Source: Mycobacterium cookii (lineage in GTDB: Bacteria; Actinomycetota; Actinomycetes; Mycobacteriales; Mycobacteriaceae). Taken from it: a stretch of 64,000 bases of DNA. Positions 47,134-57,920 of the stretch are shown one piece after another (position 1 is the stretch's first letter; every line of letters begins with the position of its first letter). A program made the position numbers and the translations under genes. The DNA is taken from NCBI RefSeq assembly GCF_010727945.1, contig NZ_AP022569.1, positions 3,968,001 through 4,032,000 on the forward strand, read 5' to 3'. The notes under the pieces are model-generated. The model saw only the letters and a program-made list of their open reading frames with translations, was not told the origin of the DNA and made no database searches.

Positions 47134-47631
47134 ATGACCACTCGACGTAACGTTCTGCTCGGCGCTGCATTCGGGGTGCTCGCCGGCGCCAGCGCATTGA
47201 CCGCTGTCACCGCAACCGGCGCTCCGAGCGGTCCGGCCAAAACGTTTGAGGTCAACCACACCGACGACGAGTGGCGGCAGCTGCTGAGCCCGCAGCAGTA
47301 CGCCGTGCTGCGCACCGCGGCCACCGAGGCCCCGCACAGCAGCCCGCTGAACGACGAGCACCGGTCTGGGACCTTCACCTGCGCAGGCTGTGGCCAGGCG
47401 CTGTTCTCGTCGACGACCAAGTTCGACAGCGGAACGGGCTGGCCGAGTTTTTACCGGGCTCTGGACAACGCGGTCCTCGAGCGGCCAGACAACAGCGAGG
47501 GGATGTCGCGCACCGAGGTGCTGTGTAGCCGCTGCGGTGGGCACCTCGGTCACGTCTTCGACGACGGGCCCCAGCCAACGGGCTTGCGCTACTGCATGAA
47601 CGGCGTGGCGATGGGCTTCAAGCCTGCCTGA
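47134..47631 (+). CDS. msrB: Exported peptide-methionine (R)-S-oxide reductase
   Basis: MsrB reduces the R-form of methionine sulphoxide in proteins. The 165-residue product has the two zinc CxxC pairs (C83/C86 in CAGCG, C131/C134 in CSRCG), SGTGWPSF and the catalytic cysteine C154 in LRYCMNG. Unusually, it starts with a twin-arginine type signal (TTRRNVLLGAAFGVLAGASAL) that would send the folded enzyme across the membrane. The ATG at 47134 fits this signal; an upstream ATG at 47122 adds four residues. Mtb MsrB (Rv2674) lacks such a signal, as I remember it. A different resolving system outside the cell is implied. Confidence 0.88.
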   Translation: MTTRRNVLLGAAFGVLAGASALTAVTATGAPSGPAKTFEVNHTDDEWRQLLSPQQYAVLRTAATEAPHSSPLNDEHRSGTFTCAGCGQALFSSTTKFDSGTGWPSFYRALDNAVLERPDNSEGMSRTEVLCSRCGGHLGHVFDDGPQPTGLRYCMNGVAMGFKPA

Positions 47632-47711
47632 CACCGTCGCCGACCGATAATTGTCGACGTCTAATTGTACTCGTGTAGTACTGTCGTCCGGGTGCCGTGA
47701 AAGGATGCGAC

Positions 47712-48902
47712 ATGCGGGCTCTCGGTTTTCTAACGTGCGTCTTTGCCGCCGTCATGGCCGGCTTGTCACCTTCGACAACAACGTCGATCCCCACCCGGAC
47801 GAATGCGGTGCAACTGGCGGACACCAGCGCGGATCTGCCGCTTGGGGACGGCACGGCGTTGTTGATGGGCGGAACCAGCATTCCGCAACCGAGTCAGCTC
47901 TACCTCGACGCCGCCAACGCGTTGTATCTGCAGCCGCGCGGCTTCACCGGCACATTGCAGTCGCTATTCACCCCTGAAAACGTAAGTCCCACATCGCAAT
48001 CGCGGGGCGAGCAGATTCTCGACTCCACGATCTTGCAGGAATACAACAACGGAGACTTGAGCACGCAGAACCCGGCCGTCGTTTTCGGCTACTCGCAGAG
48101 CGCCTCGATCTCGTCCGAGGTGATGCGCGAGCTAGCCGGCCAGGGTGTGCCGAGTAACGACGTGCACTTCGTGCTTATCGGCGATCCGGCCAATCCGAAC
48201 GGCGGCTCCGAGATCGTGACCAGCAATCTGTACCCGGCGTATCTGCAGGCCAACGTCGCGACCCCGAACGATCTGTACCCGACCGACGTCTACACCGCCG
48301 AGTACGACGGTGTCGCCGATTCCCCCAGGTATCCGATCGATCTGCTCTCGGATCTCAACTCGTCGCTGGGGTTCATCTACGAGCACGGCACGTATTTGAG
48401 CCTCACCGCGGACCAAATCAGCAATGCCATCCAATTGCCGACCTCAGCGGCCGACACCATGGTCAATTACTACATCATCCCGTCCGAGACCTTGCCGTTG
48501 CTGGATCCCCTGCGGTTGATCCCAATCCTTGGACAGCCCCTGTATGACCTGCTCGAGCCGGATACCCGGATTCTGGTGAACCTCGGCTACGGCAGCATCT
48601 ACCAGGGGTGGGCGCCGGGCGACGCCGACGTCGTCAGCACTGCCGGGTTTCTCCCGAACATCAATCTCGGCGAACTCTCCACTGCCCTGGGCGCCGGACT
48701 GCAGACAGGGGTCAGCAACTTCTTCGCCGATCTGGCGAACCCCGACACCTACAAAATCGTTCCGCTGCTGGAGAACCCGTCGTTGACTGAAGTCGCCGAC
48801 GCGGGATACCTCTATGGGTTCCTACCCTCGCCGGACCCGACGCCGTCAGAGGCCTGGCAAGGCATCATCGAACTGTTCCAAGCATTCACCGCTATGACCT
48901 GA
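47712..48902 (+). CDS. Secreted PE-PPE-domain alpha/beta-hydrolase
   Basis: The 396-residue protein has an N-terminal signal peptide (MRALGFLTCVFAAVMAGLS) in place of a PE or PPE domain, then the PE-PPE serine-hydrolase domain: ALLMGGTSIPQPSQLYLDAAN near 45-65, and the nucleophile S128 in FGYSQSASI. This fold is found in esterases and in acyltransferases that build trehalose-based lipids. It acts outside the membrane. The ATG at 47712 is preferred because AAAGGA lies six bases upstream; a GTG at 47697 is an alternative. AT-rich promoter-like sequence with an inverted repeat (GTACT-N5-AGTAC, 47667) precedes it. Confidence 0.85.
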   Translation: MRALGFLTCVFAAVMAGLSPSTTTSIPTRTNAVQLADTSADLPLGDGTALLMGGTSIPQPSQLYLDAANALYLQPRGFTGTLQSLFTPENVSPTSQSRGEQILDSTILQEYNNGDLSTQNPAVVFGYSQSASISSEVMRELAGQGVPSNDVHFVLIGDPANPNGGSEIVTSNLYPAYLQANVATPNDLYPTDVYTAEYDGVADSPRYPIDLLSDLNSSLGFIYEHGTYLSLTADQISNAIQLPTSAADTMVNYYIIPSETLPLLDPLRLIPILGQPLYDLLEPDTRILVNLGYGSIYQGWAPGDADVVSTAGFLPNINLGELSTALGAGLQTGVSNFFADLANPDTYKIVPLLENPSLTEVADAGYLYGFLPSPDPTPSEAWQGIIELFQAFTAMT

Positions 48903-48937
48903 GCAGGGCACGACCACCTGCTGCGACTCGGAAACCC

Positions 48938-49600
48938 TCAGTCGGCGACGGTCAGCTGCTCTTTGTCGTCCTTGGCGGCCCGCCTGCGCTTCAGGTACGC
49001 CCGGCCGGTCGCAATGAACGCCGGAATCATCGACACGAACAGGATCGCCAGGACGATCTTTTCCAGGTTCTGGTGAATGAACGGGATGTTGCCCAGGAAG
49101 TAGCCGGCGACCGTGACGCCGCCACCCCACAGGACGCCGCCGACGATATCGAAGGCCAGGTAGACGGGGTAGCGCATGTAGGAGACCCCGGCGACGACCG
49201 GGGTGAAGGTCCGCACGAACGGCATGAACCGGGCCAGGATGATCGCCGCAGGCCCGTACTTCTCGAAGAACGCGTGCGACTCGGTGACGTGGTGCTGCTT
49301 GAAGAACCGCGAGTCTTCCTTCTTGAACAGCGCGGGCCCGATCCGGCGCCCGATGAAATAGCCGGTCTGGTCGCCGAGGATCGCGGTCAGCGCCACCGCC
49401 GGCGCCAGTACCCAAATGTCGAGGGTGCCGTGGGCGGCCAGCAGACCACCGGTGAACAGCAGCGACTCGCCGGGCAGCAGCGGGAACAGCAGGCCCGTTT
49501 CGACGTAGACGATGGCCAGGATCGTCGGCAACACCGCCGATGCGAACAGTCCCTGGGGACCGATCCAGTACATCGGGTCGAGGATGTTGGGCATAGCCAC
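48938..49600 (-). CDS. DedA-family membrane protein (Rv0364-like)
   Basis: The 220-residue protein belongs to the DedA/SNARE-associated family of inner-membrane proteins, some of which carry undecaprenyl phosphate or other lipids back across the membrane. The re-entrant hairpin motifs are visible: VETGLLFPLLPGESLLF near 33-49 and RFMPFVRTFTPVVAGVSYM near 123-141, the latter with the conserved arginine and glycines. GGVLWGGGVTVAGYFLG and a final helix follow. GTG 49600 is the likely start (AGGAAGG upstream), with ATG 49594 as an alternative. It is divergent from fba, as in Mtb. Confidence 0.9.
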   Translation of the reverse strand: MAMPNILDPMYWIGPQGLFASAVLPTILAIVYVETGLLFPLLPGESLLFTGGLLAAHGTLDIWVLAPAVALTAILGDQTGYFIGRRIGPALFKKEDSRFFKQHHVTESHAFFEKYGPAAIILARFMPFVRTFTPVVAGVSYMRYPVYLAFDIVGGVLWGGGVTVAGYFLGNIPFIHQNLEKIVLAILFVSMIPAFIATGRAYLKRRRAAKDDKEQLTVAD

Positions 49601-49724
49601 TAGGCCTTCCTCGTGGATTTCACGTGTTCAAGATACCGGCGCCGATCGCCGGCCTTTGCCGGGCGGGCTGCGGGCCCCCCGGGGGTGTTGCGATACTGAT
49701 GCGACACGTCAGGAAGGAAGCCGC

Positions 49725-50759
49725 ATGCCCATCGCAACGCCAGATGTCTACGCGGAGATGCTGCAACGCGCCAAGAAGAACGAGTACGCCTTCCCGGCGA
49801 TCAACTGCACATCGTCCGAGACCGTCAATGCCGCGCTGAAAGGATTCGCCGACGCGGGCAGTGACGGCATCATCCAGTTCTCCACCGGCGGAGCGGAATT
49901 CGCCTCCGGCCTCGGGGTGAAGAACATGGTCACCGGCGCGGTGGCGCTGGCCGAGTTCACCCACGTCATCGCCGAGAAATACCCGATCAACGTCGCCCTG
50001 CACACCGACCACTGTCCGAAGGACAAGCTGGACACCTACGTGCGTCCGCTGCTGGCGATCTCGGCCGAGCGGGTGGCCGCCGGCCAGAACCCGCTGTTCC
50101 AGTCGCACATGTGGGACGGCTCGGCCGTGCCGATCGACGAGAACCTCGAAATCGCGCAGGAGCTGCTGAAGTTGGCCGCCGCCGCCAAGATCGTCCTGGA
50201 GGTGGAGATCGGCGTGGTCGGCGGTGAAGAGGACGGTGTCGAGGCCGAGATCAACGACAAGCTGTACACCACCCCCGAGGACTTCGAGAAAACCATCGAC
50301 GCGCTGGGCCACGGCGAGCACGGTCACTATCTGCTGGCCGCGACGTTCGGCAACGTCCACGGGGTCTACAAGCCGGGCAACGTCAAGCTCCGCCCGGACA
50401 TCCTCGACCAAGGCCAGAAGGTGGCGTCCGCCAAGCTCGGGCTGCCGGACGGTTCCCAGCCATTCGACTTCGTCTTCCACGGCGGCTCGGGTTCGCTGAA
50501 GTCGGAGATCGAGGAAGCGCTGCGCTACGGCGTGGTGAAGATGAACGTCGACACCGACACCCAGTACGCGTTCACCCGCCCGCTGGCCGCGCACATGTTC
50601 ACCAACTACGACGGCGTGCTGAAGGTCGACGGCGAAGTGGGCAACAAGAAGGTCTACGACCCGCGCAGCTATCTGAAGAAGGCCGAGGCGGCGATGACCG
50701 AGCGGGTTATCGAGGCCTGCAACGACCTGCACTGCGACGGCAAGTCAGTTTCCAAATAG
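49725..50759 (+). CDS. fba: Class II fructose-bisphosphate aldolase
   Basis: Fba cleaves fructose 1,6-bisphosphate into glyceraldehyde 3-phosphate and dihydroxyacetone phosphate and runs backwards in gluconeogenesis. The zinc-dependent class II signature is clear in 344 residues: LHTDHCPKDKLD near 88 (zinc histidine and catalytic aspartate), EVEIGVVGGEEDG near 163, the histidine in LAATFGNVHGVY, and the phosphate-binding FVFHGGSGS and NVDTDTQYAFTRP. ATG 49725 follows AGGAAGGAAG. Length equals Rv0363c. Confidence 0.97.
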   Translation: MPIATPDVYAEMLQRAKKNEYAFPAINCTSSETVNAALKGFADAGSDGIIQFSTGGAEFASGLGVKNMVTGAVALAEFTHVIAEKYPINVALHTDHCPKDKLDTYVRPLLAISAERVAAGQNPLFQSHMWDGSAVPIDENLEIAQELLKLAAAAKIVLEVEIGVVGGEEDGVEAEINDKLYTTPEDFEKTIDALGHGEHGHYLLAATFGNVHGVYKPGNVKLRPDILDQGQKVASAKLGLPDGSQPFDFVFHGGSGSLKSEIEEALRYGVVKMNVDTDTQYAFTRPLAAHMFTNYDGVLKVDGEVGNKKVYDPRSYLKKAEAAMTERVIEACNDLHCDGKSVSK

Positions 50760-50761
50760 AT

Positions 50762-51568
50762 TCAGCCAGTGCTGGATTCGCAGATCTTCCACTGATCGTC
50801 GCGATACTGCAGATCGAAGCTGCGCGCCGAGCGAGTCTGCGGTGCGTAGGCCATGAACGCGGTGACATTGGCTTCGGCGTGGTTGCCGTTCACGACAACT
50901 TGGTCGATGTTGGCGACGACCGGATATTCCTTGGCCGCCGCGACGCGGTGGTAGGTCTCGCTCCACTCCCGCTGGTCGTAGTTGACGTAATCGTCGCGCA
51001 TACTCCCGCAAGTCAGGCTGCGCAGTGCGGTGAGGTCGCCGGTTTGGATCGCGGCGTCGAAGCTCTGGATGGTGCTGCGGACCTGATCTTCCTGTGACGC
51101 GCGCGTTTTGCCGTCGTTGCGGGTCAGCAGCACGGTGCCCAGCACCGCGATGGCGGCCAACGCCAGGATGATCAGGATCAGCGCCAGCACCCAGCCCCAA
51201 CTGCGTTGCGCCGACGGACGCAGTTTGGAGCCTAGCCGGGGCGGAATCTGTTGCGGCAGAGCAGTTCTCGGCAGTCCGTCTTGGCGGCCAGGCTCGAAGA
51301 CCTCGGTGGCCGGCTCGTTGGCGGCATTGATGATCGCCGTTTCCTTGGCGTCGAAACCTGGTGCTGTGTACCGCCGTTCTCCGCGCTGTAGGGACGCCGC
51401 GGGCGGCTGTTGCTCGGGCGCGGACGGCGAAATCACTTCGGTTGCCGGGTCGGCCGCTTGGTAGCTCTCGGTGACTTCTTCGTCAGCGTCGACGGAAGGT
51501 TCGACGGCGGTCTCAGCCTCGGCTTCGACCGATTCGGCGTCCGGGTCTGGCCCTGATGAATTGGGCAT
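50762..51568 (-). CDS. Membrane-anchored NTF2-like protein (Rv0361-like)
   Basis: The 268-residue protein has an acidic, Pro-rich cytosolic N-terminus (1-125), one membrane helix (WGWVLALILIILALAAIAVL, about 125-145) and an extracytoplasmic domain of about 115 residues (QVRSTIQSFDAAIQTGDLTAL, then MRDDYVNYD), which has the helix-then-sheet layout of NTF2-like domains. One cysteine lies in LTCGSM and one in KICESS, a possible disulphide. It ends two bases from the fba stop and is convergent with it. Size and position match Rv0361; the mgtE gene that separates the two in Mtb is absent. The role is unknown. Confidence 0.75.
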   Translation of the reverse strand: MPNSSGPDPDAESVEAEAETAVEPSVDADEEVTESYQAADPATEVISPSAPEQQPPAASLQRGERRYTAPGFDAKETAIINAANEPATEVFEPGRQDGLPRTALPQQIPPRLGSKLRPSAQRSWGWVLALILIILALAAIAVLGTVLLTRNDGKTRASQEDQVRSTIQSFDAAIQTGDLTALRSLTCGSMRDDYVNYDQREWSETYHRVAAAKEYPVVANIDQVVVNGNHAEANVTAFMAYAPQTRSARSFDLQYRDDQWKICESSTG

Positions 51569-51679
51569 AGGCGCTGCCGTCCTCTTCGAAGTCGAAATAC
51601 GTATTGGAGCTTAGCGACCCGACGCCGGGTGACGGGTGGCGGCATCGGCCGAAAAGACGCAGCACGGCACAATAGCGCC

Positions 51680-52096
51680 ATGACGCCGATGCATGATCTG
51701 TTGGGACCTGAACCGATCGCCTTGCCCGGCGACCCCGAGGCCGAGGCCGCGCTGGACGCCGGTGAGAACCCGATGGACGTCGCCGCCGCGCACCCGTCGG
51801 CGTCGATCGCGTGGGCGGCGTTGGCCGAAGGCGCGTTGGCCGACGACAAGGCGGTCACCGCCTACGCCTACGCCCGGACGGGTTATCACCGCGGCCTCGA
51901 CCAGTTGCGCCGCAACGGCTGGAAAGGCTTCGGCCCGGTGCCGTACTCGCATGAGCCCAACCGAGGTTTCCTGCGGTGCGTGGCCGCGCTGGCCCGGGCG
52001 GCCGACGCGATCGGTGAAACCGACGAACAGGCCCGGTGCCGGGACCTACTCGACGATTGCGACCCGGGTGCTCGAGCCGCGCTCGGGTTGAGCTAG
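51680..52096 (+). CDS. DUF3151-family protein (Rv0360c-like)
   Basis: This 138-residue cytoplasmic protein has an all-helical pattern reminiscent of a TPR pair: HPSASIAWAALAEGALADDK, then TAYAYARTGYHRGLDQLRR and CVAALARAADAIGETDEQAR. It matches the DUF3151 family, found throughout actinobacteria, and Rv0360c in position. ATG 51680 is chosen because MTPMHDLLGP is the usual start. Its stop overlaps the stop of the convergent CDF gene. The function is unknown. Confidence 0.8.
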   Translation: MTPMHDLLGPEPIALPGDPEAEAALDAGENPMDVAAAHPSASIAWAALAEGALADDKAVTAYAYARTGYHRGLDQLRRNGWKGFGPVPYSHEPNRGFLRCVAALARAADAIGETDEQARCRDLLDDCDPGARAALGLS

Positions 52097-52980
52097 AAGC
52101 CGGCCGCGCACCCGCCGACGTCCTCGTTCCGCTCGATCTGAATGGTGGCGTGATCCAGCCCGCGCGCATGCAGCAACGCCTGAGCGTCGTGCAACACCCG
52201 CGACGAGTCTGCGCGACTGGTCAGATGGGCCGTCACCATGTCCTTTCCGGGCACCAGTGTCCAGACGTGTAGATCGTGCACGTCGGTCACGCCGTCGACG
52301 GCTCCCAGCGCGGCGCGCAGCTCCTCGACATCGATGTGGCTGGGCGACGATTCGGACAGGATGCGCAACGCGCCCAGCGCCAGCGACAGCGCCCGCGGCA
52401 GCACCCACATCGCGACCAGGACGGCGACCACGACGTCGGCGTACGGCCAATGCGTGGTGATGGTGACCACGCCGGCGATGAGGACACCGATGCTGCCAAC
52501 GGTGTCGGCAATCACCTCCATGTAGGCGCCCTTGACGGCCAGGCTCTGCGTCGAATGCGACCGCAGTAGCAGCGCGACGACGGCGTTGGTGGCCAGTCCG
52601 GCGAGCGCTACCACGACCATCGGGACGCCCGGCACCTCGGGCGCTCGGCCGATGCGGGTGATCGCCTCACGCAGGATGATCGTCGCGACGCCGACCAGCA
52701 GGACGGCGTTGGCGACGGCGGTGAACACCTCGGCGCGGTGCCACCCGTAGGTGCGGCCCGGCGACGTGCTGCCACGCTTGGCCAGCAGCAACGCGCACAG
52801 TCCCATGAAGGTGGCGGCGACGTCGGTGAGGATGTGGCCGGCGTCGGCGAGCAGCGCGATGGACCCGATCAGGAGCGCCGTGGTCAGTTCGACGACGAAG
52901 AACCCGAACAGCAGCGCCGTGGCGACCGCCATCCTGGGTGCGGGTGTGCCGCTACTGGTGTGATCGTGGCCGGCGCCCAT
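52093..52980 (-). CDS. Cation diffusion facilitator metal exporter
   Basis: The 295-residue CDF transporter exports Zn2+ or related divalent metals in exchange for protons. Six helices are predicted; the transport site is in helix 2 (ADAGHILTDVAA, His-Asp) and helix 5 (AYMEVIADTVGSIGVL). The cytoplasmic C-terminal domain (DVEELRAALGAVDGVTDVHDLHVWTL, in parts) is the regulatory metal-binding dimer domain. The N-terminus MGAGHDHTSSG holds a short His motif. The ATG at 52980 is chosen; the longer TTG start would lie inside the palindrome. It has no counterpart at this place in Mtb as I remember it. A perfect palindrome with 12-base arms precedes it. Confidence 0.9.
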   Translation of the reverse strand: MGAGHDHTSSGTPAPRMAVATALLFGFFVVELTTALLIGSIALLADAGHILTDVAATFMGLCALLLAKRGSTSPGRTYGWHRAEVFTAVANAVLLVGVATIILREAITRIGRAPEVPGVPMVVVALAGLATNAVVALLLRSHSTQSLAVKGAYMEVIADTVGSIGVLIAGVVTITTHWPYADVVVAVLVAMWVLPRALSLALGALRILSESSPSHIDVEELRAALGAVDGVTDVHDLHVWTLVPGKDMVTAHLTSRADSSRVLHDAQALLHARGLDHATIQIERNEDVGGCAAGF

Positions 52981-52986
52981 GGCCCA

Positions 52987-53014
52987 CAATATATGCGTCA
53001 ATACGCATATATTG
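52987..53014 (-). promoter_or_regulatory. 28-bp palindrome before the CDF gene, candidate metal-sensor operator
   Basis: CAATATATGCGT and ACGCATATATTG are perfect 12-base inverted arms separated by CAAT. It begins six bases before the ATG of the CDF exporter. AT-rich arms with a 12-N-12 design are characteristic of ArsR/SmtB-type metal sensors, which repress metal exporters. The sensor gene is not in this window. Confidence 0.75.
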
Positions 53015-53108
53015 CAAGACCTCGGTGTCGGCGAGATCGACGTCAGCGCGAACTTTCGCGAGAGACCTCCGCGCCAGCGTCGATCTCGGCGAAAGCCCGT
53101 TCAGTGAC

Positions 53109-53885
53109 TCAGAAGGCGTGCCAGATCTGGATCAGTTGCATGCCGAGGCTCACCGGCACTGTGGGCACGCCGGTCAGCTCGAAGAGCCAGCCGATGAAAC
53201 CGAAGAAGGCCTGGTTCACCGGGCGGGCGAAGATCAGGAAGATCAAGATCATGAAGCCGTAGGGCTTGAACTGGTCGAGCGCACGCTGGGTCTCCGGGCT
53301 CAGATGCGGCTCCAACGCGTTGTAGCCGTCCAGACCGGGTATCGGCAGCAGGTTCAACAACGCCGCGGTGACCTGGAGGAAGCCCAGAAACGCCACCCCC
53401 GACCAGAACACCAGGTGCTTGAGGTCGAAGAACAGCTCGGTCAGTCCGAGCAACACCACCGCGAGCGTTATGTTCGCCGCCGGCCCGGCGAGGCTGACCA
53501 GGGTGCGCTGCTTTGCGGTCATGAACGACGTCTGCACGTATACCGCTGCACCAGGTAGTCCGATCCCGCCGAGCGCGGTGATGACCACGGGTACCACCAG
53601 CGACAGCAACGGATGGGTGTAGCGGCGCGGGTCCAGATCCAGATAGCCACGCACCTCGACGTTGCGGTCGCCGAACCGCCACGCCGTGAACGCGTGACCG
53701 AACTCGTGCAGGCACAGCGAGACAACCCAGCCGGCGATCACGAAGACGAACACCGACACGTAAGCCATCGTTTTCGAGTCGGCGCCGTCCAGGTAGGCCA
53801 GCGTGCCCCCGAACGCCGTCAGGCCGACGATGGCGAGGAATATCGGGCTGGGCCGCACCGAGCGGTGCGATTCAAGGGCGCTCAC
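53109..53885 (-). CDS. Site-2-protease-like M50 metallopeptidase (Rv0359-like)
   Basis: This 258-residue membrane protein has the zinc motif HEFGH (H60, E61, H64) in the second helix and the third ligand region NLLPIPGLDGYN with the aspartate, the two hallmarks of M50 proteases. Six helices are predicted with a short loop at VRGYLDLDPRRYTHP. Unlike RIP1 it has no PDZ domain. It would cleave membrane-spanning segments of anti-sigma factors or other single-pass proteins. GTG 53885 is the start. It matches Rv0359; the substrate is unknown. Confidence 0.85.
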   Translation of the reverse strand: MSALESHRSVRPSPIFLAIVGLTAFGGTLAYLDGADSKTMAYVSVFVFVIAGWVVSLCLHEFGHAFTAWRFGDRNVEVRGYLDLDPRRYTHPLLSLVVPVVITALGGIGLPGAAVYVQTSFMTAKQRTLVSLAGPAANITLAVVLLGLTELFFDLKHLVFWSGVAFLGFLQVTAALLNLLPIPGLDGYNALEPHLSPETQRALDQFKPYGFMILIFLIFARPVNQAFFGFIGWLFELTGVPTVPVSLGMQLIQIWHAF

Positions 53886-53928
53886 GCGACGAAACTACCG
53901 TCACCGGCTGTGAAGTCTGGTCGGGCGT

Positions 53929-54561
53929 TCACCTGACGGGCAACCAGCCCTCGGTGTGGCGGTAGACCGTCGAGCGTCGCACCGCCCGCGGCACCGCGAC
54001 GCCATCGCGGACCACGGCCACACCGGCGCTGCCCAGCTGCGCCGCGCGTCCGGTCACCCAGCGGCGCGACCGCAAACCCGTCACGCGGGCGCGGAGGCCG
54101 GGCAACGTCGCGGTCGGCCGGATCACCACCCCGTCGACGTCGCCGTCGAAAAGCACGGTGTCATCGACGACCGCCTCGCCGTGCAGCCGCTGCGCGTCGG
54201 GGGCCGGTTGCCAGCGGACCGCCCCGACGACCGCCGAGCCGGTCTCGTCGCGGATCAGTGGTGTCCGCCGAGCTGACCCGCGCGTTGCCCGGCGAACCGC
54301 CCGCCATCCGGATGGCAGGCGGTAAGCCTTGGTGGCGGGCGTACGCCGGCGCGGAACGTAAGCCACCTCGACGTCGAGTCGCTCGGCCCGCATCAGCCGG
54401 GTCAGCACCGCGGCGAGGTCGGCGTCGACGCCAACCACCACCAGGCGTCGCGCCCAGCCGAGTGCGGCGTCGAGGTCGTTGGGATCGACCACCCTCAGCC
54501 CGGCCAGTGCACGCGGTACCCGCAAATCCCCGAACAGCACCACGGCGACGTCAGAACTCAA
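53929..54561 (-). CDS. Conserved mycobacterial protein (Rv0358-like)
   Basis: The 210-residue protein starts at TTG 54561, chosen because AGGAGGAGA lies seven bases upstream; the longer frame crosses that site. It begins LSSDVAVVLFGDLRVP and contains VDADLAAVLTRLMRAERLDVEVAYVPRR, here in two parts, a strand-helix pattern like that of diacylglycerol-kinase or NAD-kinase folds (a beta-alpha-beta unit). A basic middle (RAVRRATRGSARR) and a beta-rich end (VDDTVLFDGDVDGVVIRPTA) follow. It is read after the tandem palindromic repeat and before the M50 gene, as in Mtb. I cannot assign a function. Confidence 0.75.
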   Translation of the reverse strand: MSSDVAVVLFGDLRVPRALAGLRVVDPNDLDAALGWARRLVVVGVDADLAAVLTRLMRAERLDVEVAYVPRRRTPATKAYRLPSGWRAVRRATRGSARRTPLIRDETGSAVVGAVRWQPAPDAQRLHGEAVVDDTVLFDGDVDGVVIRPTATLPGLRARVTGLRSRRWVTGRAAQLGSAGVAVVRDGVAVPRAVRRSTVYRHTEGWLPVR

Positions 54562-54600
54562 TCGCCCGTCTCCTCCTCGCAAACAGCTGCGCCGGCCCAA

Positions 54601-54703
54601 TTGCCCTGCTCCTCAGCGGGACGTGCGGTACCCGCATCGTGCAGGGCGGGCCTGATTGCCCTGCTCGTCAGCGGGTCCTGCGGTACCCGCATCGTCGCAG
54701 GGC
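54601..54703. repeat. Two tandem copies of the nested palindromic repeat
   Basis: Copies at 54601-54647 and 54656-54703 each have outer arms GCCCTGC/GCAGGGC and an inner pair GCGGG/CCCGC, with TCAGCGGG on the left and CCCGCATCGT on the right. They differ from each other at a few positions in the loops. They sit between the Rv0358-like gene and purA. Confidence 0.75.
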
Positions 54704-54733
54704 TAATGTGAGTCACCGGCTGGAACACCATAA

Positions 54734-56697
<1,964 letters not shown>

Positions 56698-56720
56698 GAG
56701 CCCGCCTATCCTTGGGCAAC

Positions 56721-57920
56721 GTGACTGACGGCAAGCCGCAAGACAACGCCCACCGGACCACGGTCATGCTGCTGGGCTCCGGAGAGTTCAGCCGCGAACT
56801 GGCGACGGCGCTGCAACGGCTCGGCGCGCGGGTGATCGCCGTCGAGCGGTACGCCGACGCGCCGGCGCACGGCGTGGCCGACGAGTCGCTGGTGCTGAAC
56901 ATGACCGACGCCGACGAATTGAACGCTGCGATCGGGCGTGCACACCCGAACGTCGTCGTCGCGGCATCCGAGGCGATCGCCGCCGACGCGCTGACGGCTG
57001 TAGCCGACAGCGGTTCGGCCGAAGTGTTTCCGACCCCGCGCTGCGCGCGCCTGACCGCCGACCGGGAGGGCCTGCGCCGGCTGGCCGCCGACGAACTCGG
57101 CCTGCCCACCGCTCCGTTCTGGTTCGCGGGATCGGTCGACGAACTGCGGGCCATCGCGGACCACGCCGGATATCCGTTGCGGGTACAGCCCGTCGCGACG
57201 GTCGGCGGCGAGGGGCAGTCGGTCGTCCTGACGCCCGACGATGTCGAATCGGCCTGGCAGCGTGCGGTCTCCGCCGGCGGCCGGCTGGCCCATAGCCGAG
57301 TGCTGGCCGAAACGGTGGTCGAGGTCGACTTCCACGTGACCCTGTTGACCGTGCGCAGCATCGGGCCGACGGGTCCGACGGTCGAATTCTGCGCGCCGAT
57401 CGGCCACGGCGAGCCCATTGGTGACGTGCAGGAGTTCTGGCAGCCGCAAGATCTCAGCCCGTTCGCGCTGGACGCCGCCAAGTCGATCGCGGCGCGCATC
57501 GCCAAGTCGCTGGGCGGCCGGGGCGTGTTCGCGGTGGAGTTGATGGTCCGTGGCGACGAGGTCTACTTCAGCGATGTCACCGCGCGGCCGTTCGAGAGCG
57601 GCCTGGTCACCTTGCGCACCCAACGGCTTTCGGAATTCGAGCTGCAAGCCCGGGCCATCCTGGGTTTACCGACCGACACCATCATGATTTCGCCGGGCGC
57701 CGCGGAAGTGATCTACACCGGGAGCGACGGGGCCAGCGGTTCGGAGCTCGGTGGCGTGCTCGCCAATGCGCTTCGCGTGCCCGAGAGCGACGTGCGGGTG
57801 TTCACCCCCAATGGCGATGCGGGCCACCCGCTGGGCGCGGCCGTCGTCACCGGGTCGGATGTGAAGACTGCACGCAGCCGCGCCCGCGAGGTGTCGGCCG
57901 CGCTGCGCAGGCTCTGGTAG
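56721..57920 (+). CDS. purT: Formate-dependent phosphoribosylglycinamide formyltransferase
   Basis: PurT uses formate and ATP to formylate GAR in purine synthesis, in place of the folate-dependent PurN. The 399-residue ATP-grasp protein has the N-terminal LLGSGEFSRELATALQ (Rossmann-like), the GAR-binding ARLTADREGLRRLAADELGLPT (in parts), the ATP-binding lysine region and the metal-binding EVDFHVTLLTV and VFAVELMVRGDEVYFSDVTARP (in parts). GTG 56721 follows TATCCT at -10 distance, which suggests a leaderless transcript; a TTG at 56712 would add three residues. It matches Rv0389 and here stands next to purA. Confidence 0.93.
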   Translation: MTDGKPQDNAHRTTVMLLGSGEFSRELATALQRLGARVIAVERYADAPAHGVADESLVLNMTDADELNAAIGRAHPNVVVAASEAIAADALTAVADSGSAEVFPTPRCARLTADREGLRRLAADELGLPTAPFWFAGSVDELRAIADHAGYPLRVQPVATVGGEGQSVVLTPDDVESAWQRAVSAGGRLAHSRVLAETVVEVDFHVTLLTVRSIGPTGPTVEFCAPIGHGEPIGDVQEFWQPQDLSPFALDAAKSIAARIAKSLGGRGVFAVELMVRGDEVYFSDVTARPFESGLVTLRTQRLSEFELQARAILGLPTDTIMISPGAAEVIYTGSDGASGSELGGVLANALRVPESDVRVFTPNGDAGHPLGAAVVTGSDVKTARSRAREVSAALRRLW

